A DNA stretch of 64,000 bases from Ferrovibrio sp. (GTDB taxonomy: Bacteria > Pseudomonadota > Alphaproteobacteria > Ferrovibrionales > Ferrovibrionaceae). Each line of letters begins with the position of its first letter. The stretch's first letter is position 1. Below are positions 1 through 9,480 of the stretch, piece after piece. The stretch spans positions 62,001 through 126,000 of the forward strand of contig JAGOQS010000001.1 in NCBI GenBank assembly GCA_017991315.1, written 5' to 3'. The notes beneath the pieces are model-generated. The model saw only the letters and a program-made list of their open reading frames with translations. It was not told the origin of the DNA and did not search any database. The translations under genes were made by a program, and so were the position numbers.

Positions 1-332
1 ATGCGGCTGGCAGCCGAGCCCTTGCGGTAATAGCTGAAGGTGTGGCCGGCTTTGCCATGGGTGACGAAATAGATGCCGGTGGGGGCATCGGCGCGCCGCG
101 CCACGCCGCTGGTATCGACGCCCTCGCGCTGCCACAGGTCGAGCAGCAGGGCGCCGAAGGGATCGTCGCCGACGAGAGTGAGATAGCCGACCCGGGCGCC
201 CTGGCGTGCCGCCGCGATGGCGCAGTTCGAGGTATCGCCACCATAGTCGCGCAAATACTGGTCGCTGTCCGAGCCGCCGGTCTGGTTGAACTCGACCATC
301 GCCTCGCCCAGGCACAGAATGTCCAGGTTCAT
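1..332 (-). CDS. PfkB-family sugar kinase, KDG kinase-like (partial, 3' end off window)
   Basis: The first 110 residues of a ribokinase/PfkB sugar kinase read leftwards off the window edge. The N-terminus has the family layout: a GEAMVEF strand, a GGDTSNCAIAAARQG segment matching the sugar-binding GG motif, then a VGDDPFG turn. These features fit 2-keto-3-deoxygluconate kinase, which phosphorylates KDG before aldol cleavage. It is divergent from the GntR gene at 486, and the surrounding genes degrade sugar acids, which supports that substrate class. Other PfkB substrates such as fructose or ribose cannot be excluded because the C-terminal catalytic GAGD motif is missing from the window. Confidence 0.8.
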   Translation of the reverse strand, partial: MNLDILCLGEAMVEFNQTGGSDSDQYLRDYGGDTSNCAIAAARQGARVGYLTLVGDDPFGALLLDLWQREGVDTSGVARRADAPTGIYFVTHGKAGHTFSYYRKGSAASR

Positions 333-485
333 ACCGGCCTCCCGGCTTCCTTCCTAGCCCAATCAGTAGCTTAGGGGCAACCGGTTTCTTACATATCAGA
401 TACGACTTGTGGGGTTCGGGAGCGCCTGCTAGGGTCTGGCGGAACTCAGAATTCGAATGCAGTCCGTTGTCTTCAGGAGGCCGTC

Positions 486-1178
486 ATGGCCAAGGCCAAG
501 CCGTTGCGCGCCGGCACTATCGAACGCCCGAAGTCGCTCACCGAGCTGGTCAAGGAGCATATCCGCACCCGCATCATCGATGGCGAGTTGAAGCTTGGCG
601 AAGCGTTGTCGGAGAATGTGCTGGCGGCCCAGCTTGGCATTTCCAAGACTCCGGTGCGCGAGGCCTTGCTGCAGCTCAAGCTCGAGGGCCTGGTGGATAT
701 CCAGCCGCAGCGCGGCTCCTTCGTGTTCACCATGAACCCGAAGGACATGGAGGAATTCTGCGAATACCGCATCATCCTCGAAACCGCCGCCCTGCGCAGC
801 GCCATCGAGAATGATGAAGCCGGCCTGGTGGTGGCGCTGGAGCAGCGCGCCAAGAAGATGGTGAAGGCGCTGGAGGAAAACGACTTTTCCAGCTATCGCC
901 GCATCGACACCGATTATCATCGCCAGATCCTGCAGCGGGCGCAGAATTCCTACCTGCTCAATGCCCATAGCCAGCTTGAAATGAAGATCCAGGCCCTGCG
1001 CGCCCATGTGACGCAGCGCGACCGCTCCATTGAAGTGTCGCTGGCCGAGCATTTGAGCATCGTCAAGCTGCTCAAGGCCAACGACAAGGCCAAGGCGCTT
1101 ACAGTGCTGAGTGGCCATATCCGTGCCGCCTCGCGCGATTTCCGCGCGCTTTCGGAAGAAGGCGGCAGCCTTGGCTGA
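486..1178 (+). CDS. GntR family transcriptional regulator (FCD domain)
   Basis: A 230-residue DNA-binding regulator. Residues about 15-80 form the winged helix typical of GntR, with LGISKTPVREALLQL as the recognition region. Residues about 95-220 are the all-helical FCD effector domain, with YRIILE at its start and conserved acidic and His positions (DTDYHRQIL). A good Shine-Dalgarno, CAGGAGG, lies ahead of the ATG. It stands between a divergent sugar kinase and a co-directional sugar-acid operon. It probably represses that operon and responds to a sugar acid or keto-deoxy intermediate; the ligand is inference. No operator was identified in the 153-base divergent gap. Confidence 0.88.
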   Translation: MAKAKPLRAGTIERPKSLTELVKEHIRTRIIDGELKLGEALSENVLAAQLGISKTPVREALLQLKLEGLVDIQPQRGSFVFTMNPKDMEEFCEYRIILETAALRSAIENDEAGLVVALEQRAKKMVKALEENDFSSYRRIDTDYHRQILQRAQNSYLLNAHSQLEMKIQALRAHVTQRDRSIEVSLAEHLSIVKLLKANDKAKALTVLSGHIRAASRDFRALSEEGGSLG

Positions 1179-1206
1179 ACAGAAGCTGAGTGACGCGGCG
1201 GCGCCC

Positions 1207-2067
1207 ATGGACCGCACGCTGTTGCAGGGCATTGGCTTCATGCTGCTCGGCACGGCTTTGTTCACCTTCAATGACGCGCTCGGCAAATGGCTGGTGGTCA
1301 GCGTCGCAGTTGGGCAATTGCTGTTCATCCGCTCGGCCGCCGCCTTCCTGATCCTGGCACCGATGATCCACCGCGCCGGCTGGCGCCAGGTTTTCGTGGT
1401 GGAACAGCCCTGGCGCCACAGCCTGCGGCTGGCGCTGATCGTGGTCGAGGTCGCGGCTTTCTACATGGCGGTGCGGCATCTGCCGCTGGCCGATGTGATG
1501 AGCGTGTATCAGGCCGCACCCCTGATCGTCACCGTGCTGGCGATTCCTCTGCTGGGTGAGCGCGTCGGCTGGCGCCGCGCCCTGGCGGTCGGTGTCGGTT
1601 TCATCGGCGTGCTGCTGGTGCTGCGGCCCGAGGGCGGCGTGTTCACCGCCCCGGCGCTGATCGCGCTGTTCGGCGCTGTCGCCTATGCCCTGCTGATGGT
1701 GACAACACGGCAATTGCGCGCCTCAAGCAATCTCACCCTGATCGCCTGGCATACCGTCGGCGTCGGCCTGTTCGGCCTCGCTTCCCTGCCCTGGGGCTGG
1801 GAGCCGCTGGATCTGCTCACGCTCGCCCTGCTCGGGCTGATTGGCGTGGTCGCCACCTCGGCGCATGTCTGCATGAACCAGTCGCTGAAACTGGCGCCGG
1901 CCAGCACAGTGATGCCCTACCAGTATAGTTCGCTGCTCTGGGCCATCCTGCTCGGTTGGCTGTTCTTCGGCGACATCCCCACCGGTGCCATGCTGCTCGG
2001 CGCCGGCATTATCGTCGCCAGCGGCCTTTTCGTGCTGCACCGCGAGCAGCTCGGCAAAAAAGCATAA
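1207..2067 (+). CDS. EamA/DMT-superfamily membrane transporter
   Basis: About 286 residues forming ten hydrophobic helices arranged as two EamA repeats, the layout of drug/metabolite transporters. The second repeat ends in the usual basic cytoplasmic tail (HREQLGKKA). I chose ATG 1207 because the hydrophobic core begins there. A TTG at 1171, overlapping the end of the GntR gene and preceded by a purine-rich stretch, is a plausible alternative start. It sits between the regulator and the dehydratase genes, so it may move a sugar acid or related metabolite, but DMT substrates cannot be read from sequence. Confidence 0.8.
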   Translation: MDRTLLQGIGFMLLGTALFTFNDALGKWLVVSVAVGQLLFIRSAAAFLILAPMIHRAGWRQVFVVEQPWRHSLRLALIVVEVAAFYMAVRHLPLADVMSVYQAAPLIVTVLAIPLLGERVGWRRALAVGVGFIGVLLVLRPEGGVFTAPALIALFGAVAYALLMVTTRQLRASSNLTLIAWHTVGVGLFGLASLPWGWEPLDLLTLALLGLIGVVATSAHVCMNQSLKLAPASTVMPYQYSSLLWAILLGWLFFGDIPTGAMLLGAGIIVASGLFVLHREQLGKKA

Positions 2068-2089
2068 GACTTCAATCGGGAGTGAAACG

Positions 2090-3883
2090 ATGACCAGCAA
2101 GCCCCAGAACGACAAGAAGCGCCTGCGCAGCCGCGAATGGTTCGACAATCCCGATGACCCGGGCATGACCGCGCTGTATCTGGAACGCTACCTGAATTAC
2201 GGCCTCACGCTGGGCGAATTGCGTGGCACCAAGCCGATCATCGGCATCGCGCAATCGGGCAGCGATCTTTCGCCCTGCAACCGCCACCATCTCGATCTCG
2301 CCTCGCGCATCCGCGACGGTATCCGCGATGCCGGCGGCCTGCCGCTGGAATTCCCCACCCATCCGATCCAGGAAACCGGCCGCCGCCCCACCGCCGCGCT
2401 CGACCGCAACCTCGCCTACCTGACCCTGGTGGAATTGCTGCATGGCTATCCGCTGGATGGCGTGGTGCTCACCACGGGCTGCGACAAGACCACGCCGGCC
2501 CTGCTGATGGCGGCAGCCACCGTGAACATTCCGGCCATCGTGCTCTCAGGCGGCCCGATGCTGGATGGGCATTACAACGGCCAGCTTGCCGGTTCCGGCA
2601 CCGTGGTGTGGTTCGCGCGCCAGGAACTCGCCGCCGGCCGTATCAACTATGATGAATTCCTCGAAATGGTGGCGTCTTCCGCGCCATCACCGGGCCATTG
2701 CAACACCATGGGCACGGCGCTCTCGATGAACAGCCTGGCGGAAGCCCTCGGCATGTCGCTGCCCGGCTGTGCCGCTATACCGGCGCCCTACCGCGAACGC
2801 GCCCAGATGGCCTACGAAACCGGCCGCCGCGCCGTCGAGATTGTGCACGAGGATCTGCGCCCCTCCCGCGTGCTTACCCGCAAGGCATTCGAGAATGCCA
2901 TTGTTGCGGCGTCCGCGCTCGGTGCCTCGACCAACTGCCCGCCGCATATCAATGCCATCGCGCGCCATATTGGCGTCGATCTCGATGTGACGGAATGGGA
3001 CAAGATCGGCTACGACATTCCGCTGCTGGTCAACTGCATGCCGGCCGGCAAGTATCTGGGCGAATCCTTCCACCGCGCCGGCGGCGTGCCGGCGGTGATG
3101 CGCGAATTGCTCGAAGCCGGCAAGCTGCATGGCGATGCCCTCACCATCAACGGCAAGACGATGGGCGAGAATGTGAAGAACGCCAAGAACGGCAATCCTG
3201 ACGTGATCATGCCTTACAACAAGCCGTTGCTCCCCGAAGCCGGCTTCCTGGTGCTGGGCGGCACGCTGTTTGATTCGGCGGTGATGAAGACCTCGGTGAT
3301 CTCGCCGGAATTCCGCAAGCACTTCCTTGAGCGCAAGGGCGACGAGGGCGCCTTCGAGGGCACCGCCATCGTGTTCGAGGGGCCGGAGGATTACCACCAC
3401 CGCATCAACGATCCGTCGCTGCCCATCGACGAGAATGCCATTCTCATCATCCGCAATAGCGGCCCGGTGGGCTATCCCGGCTCGGCCGAAGTGGTGAACA
3501 TGCTGCCGCCGGATCGCCTGGTGAAGCAGGGTGTGCTGCTGCTGCCCTGCATCGGCGATGGCCGCCAGAGCGGCACCTCGGGCAGTCCGTCGATCCTCAA
3601 CGCCTCGCCGGAAGCGGCGGTGGGTGGTGGCCTTGCCCTGCTCGAAACCGGCGACCGCGTGCGCATCGACCTCAACAAGCGTTCCGCCGATATCATGATT
3701 TCGGCCGAGGAACTGGAACGCCGCCGCAAGGCCTGGACGCCACCGAAGCTGGTGAACGCGACGCCGTGGCAGGAACTGCACCGCAAGACCGTGGGCCAGC
3801 TTTCCACGGGCGGCTGCATGGATTTCGCCACCGGCTACCAGAAGGTCGACGAAACCTTCGGCGTGCCGCGCCACAATCACTGA
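2090..3883 (+). CDS. IlvD/Edd family aldonate dehydratase (xylonate/arabinonate/galactonate type)
   Basis: 597 residues of the IlvD/Edd [Fe-S] dehydratase family, which removes water from sugar acids to give 2-keto-3-deoxy acids. Diagnostic segments are [16 protein letters not shown] near residue 60, the [10 protein letters not shown] cysteine motif, [15 protein letters not shown], and [21 protein letters not shown] near the C-terminus. The [20 protein letters not shown] start and PRHNH end are typical of the sugar-acid branch, such as Caulobacter XylD and AraC-type arabinonate dehydratases, rather than IlvD itself. ATG 2090 is preceded by a GGGAGTG Shine-Dalgarno. The UxaA-like gene starts 13 bases downstream. 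Exact substrate is unresolved; dgoK/dgoA nearby favour galactonate. Confidence 0.88.
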   Translation: MTSKPQNDKKRLRSREWFDNPDDPGMTALYLERYLNYGLTLGELRGTKPIIGIAQSGSDLSPCNRHHLDLASRIRDGIRDAGGLPLEFPTHPIQETGRRPTAALDRNLAYLTLVELLHGYPLDGVVLTTGCDKTTPALLMAAATVNIPAIVLSGGPMLDGHYNGQLAGSGTVVWFARQELAAGRINYDEFLEMVASSAPSPGHCNTMGTALSMNSLAEALGMSLPGCAAIPAPYRERAQMAYETGRRAVEIVHEDLRPSRVLTRKAFENAIVAASALGASTNCPPHINAIARHIGVDLDVTEWDKIGYDIPLLVNCMPAGKYLGESFHRAGGVPAVMRELLEAGKLHGDALTINGKTMGENVKNAKNGNPDVIMPYNKPLLPEAGFLVLGGTLFDSAVMKTSVISPEFRKHFLERKGDEGAFEGTAIVFEGPEDYHHRINDPSLPIDENAILIIRNSGPVGYPGSAEVVNMLPPDRLVKQGVLLLPCIGDGRQSGTSGSPSILNASPEAAVGGGLALLETGDRVRIDLNKRSADIMISAEELERRRKAWTPPKLVNATPWQELHRKTVGQLSTGGCMDFATGYQKVDETFGVPRHNH

Positions 3884-3896
3884 GCAGGAGCCTGTC

Positions 3897-5432
3897 ATGA
3901 CCGCCGGACCCGTGATCCGCCTGCACCCGGAAGACAATGTGGTGATCGCCCGTTCCGCGCTCGCCGTTGGCACCTCGATTCCGGGCGAGAATGTCGTTAC
4001 CGCCGAACCCGTGCCCGCCGGCCACAAGCTGGCGGTGCGCGCGATTTCGCCCGGCGATGCCGTGACGCGCTATGGCCAGATCATCGGCTTCGCCACCCAG
4101 GCCGTGCAGCCGGGCCGCCATGTGCACACGCATAATATGGGCATGGGTGATTTCCAGCGCGATTATGCCTTCTCTCAAGCCGTCAAGCCCACCGTCTTCG
4201 CTGAACCGCAGGCGACCTTTATGGGCATCAAGCGCCCGGATGGCCGCGTCGCGACGCGCAACTATATTGGCATTCTCACCACGGTGAATTGCTCGGCGAC
4301 TGCTGCCAAGTATGTCGCCGATGCCTTCCGCGCCAATCCTTTCACCGGCGCCAATCCTTTGGCGGAGTATCCCAATGTCGATGGCGTGGTGGCGCTGACG
4401 CACAAGCTCGGCTGCGGCCTCAACACCCAGGGCGAGGGCATCGATGTGCTCCGCCGCACCATCGCCGGCTATGCCCGGCACCCGAATTTCCATTCCGTCA
4501 TCGTCATCGGCCTGGGCTGCGAAGGCAACCAGATCGACACGCTGCTGAAGGCGGAAGGGCTGGAGCGCGGCCCGCATCTGCATACGCTGACGATCCAGGA
4601 TACCGGCGGCACCGCCAAGACCGTGCAGGCGGCGATGGCCAAGGTGCAGGAGTTGCTGCCTGAAGCAAACAAGATCAAGCGCGAGAAGGTGCCGGCGAGC
4701 TTCCTCACCATCGGGCTGCAATGCGGCGGCTCGGATGGCTATTCCGGCATCTCGGCCAACCCGGCCTTGGGCGTTGCCTCCGACCTGATCGTGCGCCATG
4801 GCGGCACGGTGATCCTGTCCGAAACGCCGGAAACCTATGGCGCCGAGCATCTGCTGACGCGGCGCGCCGTCACGCCCGCCGTGGGCCAGAAGCTGGTCGA
4901 CCTGATGGGCTGGTGGCGCGACTATACCGAGCGCAATGGCGGCGAGATGGACAACAACCCATCGCCCGGCAACAAGGCCGGCGGCCTCACCACCATTCTG
5001 GAAAAGTCGCTCGGCGCGTCGGCCAAGGCCGGCTCGACCAACCTGGTCGAAGTCTACCGCTATGCCGAGGCGGCGACGGCGCGAGGCTTCGTGTTCATGG
5101 ATAGCCCCGGCTACGATCCGGTCTCGGCCACCGGCCAGGTGGCGGGCGGCGCCAATGTGGTCTGTTTTACCACCGGGCGCGGCTCGGTGTTCGGCTGCCG
5201 CCCGGCGCCGTCGCTGAAACTCGCCACCAACAGCGAGCTATACGCCCGCATGACCGAGGACATGGATATCAATTGCGGCACCGTGGTCGAGGGCAGCGAA
5301 AATCTCGAGGCGCTCGGGCGCCGCATTTTCCAGCTCATCCTCGATACCGCCAGCGGCCAGCCGAGCAAAAGCGAGGCGCTCGGTTTCGGCGAGGAAGAGT
5401 TCGCGCCCTGGCACATCGGCGCGGTGATGTGA
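3897..5432 (+). CDS. UxaA-family altronate/galactarate dehydratase-like hydrolyase
   Basis: 511 residues with the two-domain layout of altronate and galactarate dehydratases: an N-terminal SAF domain (about residues 8-95, including a HVHTHNMG His cluster) and a large GD_AH_C catalytic domain. Conserved segments include GIKRPDGRVATRNYIGI, TQGEGID, and the Cys-bearing LGCEGNQ and LQCGGSDGYSG motifs that bind the iron cofactor. It would dehydrate a hexonate or hexarate to a 2-keto-3-deoxy acid. It is 13 bases after the IlvD-type gene with an AGGAG Shine-Dalgarno, so the pair is co-translated. Having two unrelated sugar-acid dehydratases together suggests two substrates feeding one lower pathway. 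Confidence 0.87.
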   Translation: MTAGPVIRLHPEDNVVIARSALAVGTSIPGENVVTAEPVPAGHKLAVRAISPGDAVTRYGQIIGFATQAVQPGRHVHTHNMGMGDFQRDYAFSQAVKPTVFAEPQATFMGIKRPDGRVATRNYIGILTTVNCSATAAKYVADAFRANPFTGANPLAEYPNVDGVVALTHKLGCGLNTQGEGIDVLRRTIAGYARHPNFHSVIVIGLGCEGNQIDTLLKAEGLERGPHLHTLTIQDTGGTAKTVQAAMAKVQELLPEANKIKREKVPASFLTIGLQCGGSDGYSGISANPALGVASDLIVRHGGTVILSETPETYGAEHLLTRRAVTPAVGQKLVDLMGWWRDYTERNGGEMDNNPSPGNKAGGLTTILEKSLGASAKAGSTNLVEVYRYAEAATARGFVFMDSPGYDPVSATGQVAGGANVVCFTTGRGSVFGCRPAPSLKLATNSELYARMTEDMDINCGTVVEGSENLEALGRRIFQLILDTASGQPSKSEALGFGEEEFAPWHIGAVM

Positions 5433-5453
5433 CCGCGCGGGGGCATATTGGTA

Positions 5454-5482
5454 CCGTGATGTAATCACGGCAGGGGTTTTTA
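5454..5482 (+). terminator. Hairpin plus T-run after the dehydratase operon
   Basis: A perfect 7-bp stem CCGTGAT-gta-ATCACGG is followed by CAGGGG and TTTTT. A second GC-rich hairpin (5419-5438) overlaps the stop codon of the preceding gene. Together they look like the end of the dehydratase transcript. Confidence 0.55.
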
Positions 5483-5638
5483 GTAAAAAAGCTGGTGTTG
5501 TTTTACGGCCAGGCGCGCCAAATCAGGGCTGCGCGGCCATTTGAGGCTTGGCACTGCGGCACGCTTTCGCTAAGCTGATATATAAGATGCCACAGGGCAT
5601 AACGAACAAAAAAGCTTGCAGGGAGTAGGGACCAGATC

Positions 5639-6712
5639 ATGGCCAGCGTGACGGTAAAGCAGGTTCGCAAGAAATACGGCGCCCTCGAGGTGATCCGGGG
5701 CATCGACGTGGCCATTCCCGATGGTGAATTCGTCGTGCTGGTCGGCCCGTCCGGCTGCGGCAAGTCCACCCTGCTGCGCATGATCGCCGGCCTGGAAGCG
5801 ATCACCGACGGCACCATCAGCATCGGCGACGCGGTGGTGAACGATGTGCCGCCGAAGGACCGCGATATCGCCATGGTGTTCCAGAATTACGCGCTCTATC
5901 CGCATATGACGGTGCGCGACAATATGGGCTTCTCGCTGAAACTGCGGAAAGCCGACAAGAGCGAGATCGACAGCCGTGTCGCCACCGCTGCCGGCATTCT
6001 TGGATTGGGCCAGTATCTCGACCGCTACCCGAAGCAGCTTTCCGGCGGCCAGCGCCAGCGCGTTGCCATGGGCCGCGCCATCGTGCGCAATCCGCAGGTC
6101 TTTTTGTTCGACGAGCCGCTGTCCAACCTCGATGCCAAGCTGCGCGTGCAGATGCGTACCGAGATCAAGGCTTTGCACCAGCAGCTCAAGACCACCTCGA
6201 TCTACGTGACCCATGACCAGATCGAGGCCATGACCATGGCTGACCGCATCGTGGTGATGCACGATGGCATCGTCGAACAGATCGGCTCGCCGCTCGAACT
6301 CTACGACACCCCGGCCAACCTTTTCGTCGCCGGTTTCATCGGCTCGCCGGCGATCAACCTGATCCAGGGCACGTTGCGCCGCGAGGGCGGTCGCGCCTGG
6401 GTCGCCACCGGCGCCGGCATCGACCTGCCGCTTGGCCCCAATGCCGTGGGCCAGGATGGCCAGAGCGTGGTCTATGGCGTGCGGCCGGAGCATCTTTCCC
6501 CCGCCAGCAGTGGCGGCCTGCCGGTGAAGGTGGAAGTGGTGGAGCCGACCGGCGCCAACACTTTCGTCTATGCCACGCTCGCCGGCGCCCAGGTCTGCGG
6601 CGTATTCGCCGAACGCACCGGCTATGCGCCGGGCGCCAGCATGCACTTCCTGCCACAGCTTGATCGCGTGCATCTGTTCGATGCCGGCAGCGGCAACCGC
6701 CTGGTGGCCTGA
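5639..6712 (+). CDS. Sugar ABC transporter ATP-binding protein (UgpC/MalK type)
   Basis: 357 residues. Residues 1-235 are the nucleotide-binding domain with Walker A GPSGCGKS (36-43), LSGGQRQR signature, [11 protein letters not shown] Walker B and the TSIYVTHDQ switch His. The rest is the OB-fold regulatory TOBE domain of the MalK/UgpC class, which powers carbohydrate importers and often serves several of them. The GGGAGTAGGG stretch upstream gives a strong ribosome site. No permease or substrate-binding protein gene is next to it, so its membrane partners must lie elsewhere. Placement among sugar-acid genes suggests uptake of a sugar acid or oligosaccharide. Confidence 0.9.
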   Translation: MASVTVKQVRKKYGALEVIRGIDVAIPDGEFVVLVGPSGCGKSTLLRMIAGLEAITDGTISIGDAVVNDVPPKDRDIAMVFQNYALYPHMTVRDNMGFSLKLRKADKSEIDSRVATAAGILGLGQYLDRYPKQLSGGQRQRVAMGRAIVRNPQVFLFDEPLSNLDAKLRVQMRTEIKALHQQLKTTSIYVTHDQIEAMTMADRIVVMHDGIVEQIGSPLELYDTPANLFVAGFIGSPAINLIQGTLRREGGRAWVATGAGIDLPLGPNAVGQDGQSVVYGVRPEHLSPASSGGLPVKVEVVEPTGANTFVYATLAGAQVCGVFAERTGYAPGASMHFLPQLDRVHLFDAGSGNRLVA

Positions 6713-6744
6713 GTGTATGGCCTGAGTGTATGGCCTGAGCCTAT
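6706..6744 (+). repeat. Three 13-bp tandem units spanning the ABC ATPase stop codon
   Basis: The unit GGCCTGAGTGTAT occurs twice exactly and a third time with two changes. The first copy contains the stop codon of the ATPase gene, and each later copy repeats the TGA. The array ends just before the dgoK start, so copy number would change the spacing between the two genes. Confidence 0.85.
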
Positions 6745-6756
6745 GGTCTGCGCGCA

Positions 6757-7629
6757 TTGATCACCGTCGATTGGGGCAGCACCGGCTTCCGCGCCTGGCG
6801 GCTTGATGCCGAGGGCCGGGTGCTGGAGCGCCGTTCCGCGCCGCTCGGCATCACGCAGCTTGAAGCCGGCGAACATGGCCCGGCCCTGCAAAGCCAGGTC
6901 GGCGACTGGATCGGTGCGGGCGAAAACCGCATCCTGGCCTCGGGCATGATCGGCAGCCGCAATGGTTGGGTCGAGATGCCCTATATCGACTGCCCGGCAG
7001 GCCTTGCCGATATAGCAGGGGCCGTGCGGCGCATCGCGTGGGAAGGCGATGCCGAGCTTATGTTCTGCCCCGGTCTCTCCTGCCGCGATGCGGAGGGCGT
7101 ACCCGATGTGATACGCGGCGAGGAAATGCAGGTTTTCGGCGTGGCTGACGAGAATGGCAATGCCGATTTCTGCCTGCCCGGCACTCATAGCAAGGCGGTG
7201 ACGCTGCGGGCCGGTCGTATCACGGGCTTCGCCACCTATTTCACCGGCGAACTCTACGCCCTGCTGCGCAGCCATGGCCTGCTTTCCGGCCTGTTGCAGA
7301 GCGAAACCCAGCCGGAGACCAAGGCTTTCGCCGAAGGCGTGCAGCGCAGCGGCGAGGGCGGCGGCCTGCTGCATCATCTTTTCGGCGTGCGTGCCCGTGG
7401 CCTGTTCGCTGAACTATCCGGCCCGGCCGCCAGCGCCTATCTTTCCGGCATGCTGATCGGCCATGAATTGCGCGGCCATGCGCCCGCCGCCCGCCTGCTG
7501 CTGGTCGGCGAACAGGCGCTCTGCCTGCGCTATGCCGATGCCGCCCGCCTGCTCGGCCGGCATGTCGAAATCGCCCCCATCGATGCCGCCGCGCGCGGTC
7601 TTCACCGTTTGAGCAAGCTGCTGCCATGA
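6757..7629 (+). CDS. dgoK: 2-dehydro-3-deoxygalactonokinase
   Basis: 290 residues, the normal length for DgoK. It opens with the actin-fold phosphate loop (VDWGSTGFRAW) and carries the family segments GMIGSRNGWVE, LPGTHSKAV and FTGELYALLRSHG. The enzyme phosphorylates 2-keto-3-deoxygalactonate with ATP, the penultimate step of the De Ley-Doudoroff galactonate pathway. A TTG start at 6757 is chosen because the conserved ITVDWGS begins immediately after it and no in-frame ATG precedes it before a stop. The gene overlaps dgoA by four bases (ATGA), implying translational coupling. Confidence 0.92.
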   Translation: MITVDWGSTGFRAWRLDAEGRVLERRSAPLGITQLEAGEHGPALQSQVGDWIGAGENRILASGMIGSRNGWVEMPYIDCPAGLADIAGAVRRIAWEGDAELMFCPGLSCRDAEGVPDVIRGEEMQVFGVADENGNADFCLPGTHSKAVTLRAGRITGFATYFTGELYALLRSHGLLSGLLQSETQPETKAFAEGVQRSGEGGGLLHHLFGVRARGLFAELSGPAASAYLSGMLIGHELRGHAPAARLLLVGEQALCLRYADAARLLGRHVEIAPIDAAARGLHRLSKLLP

Positions 7630-8252
7630 ACCTGACCGACGCCCTGAAAGCCGCGCCGCTGATCGCCATCCTGCGCGGTGTGCAGCCCGATGAAGTGCTC
7701 AGAATCGGCGATGCGCTCTATGCCGCCGGCTTCCGCATCATCGAAGTGCCGCTGAATTCACCGCGCCCGCTGGAAAGCATCCAGCTTCTGGCCGAGCATT
7801 TCGGGCCTGAGGCGCTGATCGGTGCCGGCACGGTGCTGAACCTGGCGCAGATGGAGGCGGTGGCCTTGAGCGGCGGCCGGCTGATCGTGATGCCGCATGG
7901 CGATATCAATATCGTGCAAGCGGCAAGGCAGCGCGGCCTGACCGTGCTGCCGGGTTTCGCCACGCCGACGGAAGCCTTCGCCGCGATCAATGCTGGCGCT
8001 CATGGCTTGAAGCTGTTTCCGGCTGAAGCCGCCAGCCCGGCGGTGCTGAAAAGCCTGCGCGCCGTGCTGCCGCCGGCCCTGCCGGTGCTGCCCGTCGGCG
8101 GTATCGGCGCCGACAATATGGCCCCCTGGATCGCCGCCGGCGCCAGTGGCTTCGGGCTCGGTTCCTCGCTTTACAAGCCGGGTTTCACGGCAGCGGAAGT
8201 AAGCCAGCGCGCCCATGCCTGCATTGCGGCGTGGCGCGCGGGTCGGGGTTGA
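7626..8252 (+). CDS. dgoA: 2-dehydro-3-deoxy-6-phosphogalactonate aldolase
   Basis: 208 residues of the class I KDPG/KDPGal aldolase family. Visible catalytic parts are Glu40 in FRIIEVPLNSP, the GAGTVL phosphate-binding strand and the Schiff-base Lys129 in GLKLFPAEA. It cleaves KDPGal to pyruvate and glyceraldehyde-3-phosphate, completing the pathway begun by the dehydratases and DgoK. The VPLNSP sequence, rather than the VTLRT of KDPG aldolase (Eda), favours the galactonate branch. It is coupled to dgoK by a four-base overlap. Confidence 0.92.
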   Translation: MNLTDALKAAPLIAILRGVQPDEVLRIGDALYAAGFRIIEVPLNSPRPLESIQLLAEHFGPEALIGAGTVLNLAQMEAVALSGGRLIVMPHGDINIVQAARQRGLTVLPGFATPTEAFAAINAGAHGLKLFPAEAASPAVLKSLRAVLPPALPVLPVGGIGADNMAPWIAAGASGFGLGSSLYKPGFTAAEVSQRAHACIAAWRAGRG

Positions 8253-8264
8253 GGGCTTGTTCGT

Positions 8265-8393
8265 TCCGTCGTCATGCCCGGCCCTTCGGGCCTGTGCGCC
8301 CACGAACGCCTTAAGCGTTCGCGCGCTTACAGTGATCCGCGCATCTTTCTCCATTTGGCTTGAGATGCGCGGATCAAGTCCGCGCATGACGCC
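8265..8393. repeat. Hairpin-rich intergenic repeat, copy A
   Basis: A non-coding block with three hairpins: GGCCC/GGGCC, GAACGC/GCGTTC and a long arm pair ATGCGCGGA-tcaag-TCCGCGCAT (8365-8387). A related block lies at 10372-10540, sharing the CGTCA..., TGCGCCCACG... and TGAGATGC...GCATGAC parts with compensatory changes in the stems. It lies between the convergent dgoA and patatin genes. Its form matches REP/BIME-like elements common in proteobacteria. Confidence 0.8.
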
Positions 8394-8410
8394 ATGAGAG
8401 AAAGAACTGC

Positions 8411-9445
8411 CTACAGAAACTTTTCCGCGATATCGGTGGAGCTTTCGACGCCGATCTTGTCGTAATGCGCCTGGATGAATAGCTCGGCGCGCTGGCGGCC
8501 CAGGTTGAACAGGTCTTCCAGGAACGACATCTCGGCATTGAATTTCGAGGAGGCGCCAAGTGCTGCCAGTTCGGCCTCGGCATCCACGGTATGAATCAGC
8601 ATGCGCTTCAAGCGGCCATTGTCGTCATAGCCGTCGTCGATGATCTTGCTGACGAAGTGAATCGCACGCATTTCGCGCATCAGGCTGGAATTGAATGACA
8701 GCGTGTTGATGCGGTCCATGATGCCGTGCGCGGTCTTGGGCACTGCGTCGATCTTGATCGGGTTGATCTGCACGATCACCACGTCGCGGCTGTCGCAATC
8801 ATAGATCAGCGGGTAAATCGGCGGGTTGCCCATATAGCCGCCATCCCAGTAATGCTCGCCGTTGATCTCCACCGCCTGGAACAGGAAGGGCAGGCAGGCC
8901 GAGGCCATCACCGCGTCGATGCTGACATCGTCGTTCTGGAATACGCGGATCTTGCCGGTCAGCACATTGGTGGCGCAGACGAACAGTTTCACATGGCGGC
9001 AGCCGCGCAGGTCATCGCAATGCACGATTTTGGCAAGTATGTCGCGCAGCGGATTTATGTTGGCCGGGTTGAGCTGGTAGGGCGAGAGCATGCGGCTGAC
9101 GATGTCGAACATCAGGTAGGCCGGCGAATGGTTCATGCTGCCGGTCTTCATCACACGGTCGAGCCAGCTCGGCTGCAATGGCGAAAAGCGGGTAGCTTCG
9201 GCGATGGCTTCCCAGAATTTGCGCAATTCGATCCGCGCCATGGTATTGCCGCCAATCGCCAGGCCATGTGCCAGCACGATGGCATTCATGGCGCCGGCCG
9301 AGGTGCCGACGATGCCCTCGATCTCGAACAGGTCGGATTCCAGCAGGCGGTCGAGCACGCCCCAGGCGAAAGCGCCATGGCTGCCGCCGCCCTGGAGCGC
9401 CAGATTGATCTTCTTGCGTTGTGCGGCAGCCTTGGGCTTCGCCAT
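8411..9445 (-). CDS. Patatin-like phospholipase family protein
   Basis: 344 residues of the patatin fold, a lipid acyl hydrolase with a Ser-Asp dyad. All three hallmarks are present: the oxyanion loop GGGSHG (19-24), the nucleophile elbow GTSAG (47-51, Ser49) and the catalytic DGG (201-203). There is no signal peptide, so it is likely cytosolic and acts on membrane phospholipid or stored lipid. The start region is divergent from the methyltransferase gene at 9481, with only 35 bases between them, so the two share a compact promoter region. Polyhydroxyalkanoate-linked roles known for some relatives are not shown here. Confidence 0.9.
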   Translation of the reverse strand: MAKPKAAAQRKKINLALQGGGSHGAFAWGVLDRLLESDLFEIEGIVGTSAGAMNAIVLAHGLAIGGNTMARIELRKFWEAIAEATRFSPLQPSWLDRVMKTGSMNHSPAYLMFDIVSRMLSPYQLNPANINPLRDILAKIVHCDDLRGCRHVKLFVCATNVLTGKIRVFQNDDVSIDAVMASACLPFLFQAVEINGEHYWDGGYMGNPPIYPLIYDCDSRDVVIVQINPIKIDAVPKTAHGIMDRINTLSFNSSLMREMRAIHFVSKIIDDGYDDNGRLKRMLIHTVDAEAELAALGASSKFNAEMSFLEDLFNLGRQRAELFIQAHYDKIGVESSTDIAEKFL

Positions 9446-9480
9446 GGCACTATCCCCGTGGTCCGTGGCAGAATGTGCCC

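Noticed and set aside
429-1328. Long frame opposite the GntR and DMT genes
   Set aside because: It is a shadow of the plus-strand genes, rich in His/Gly/Leu with no domain.
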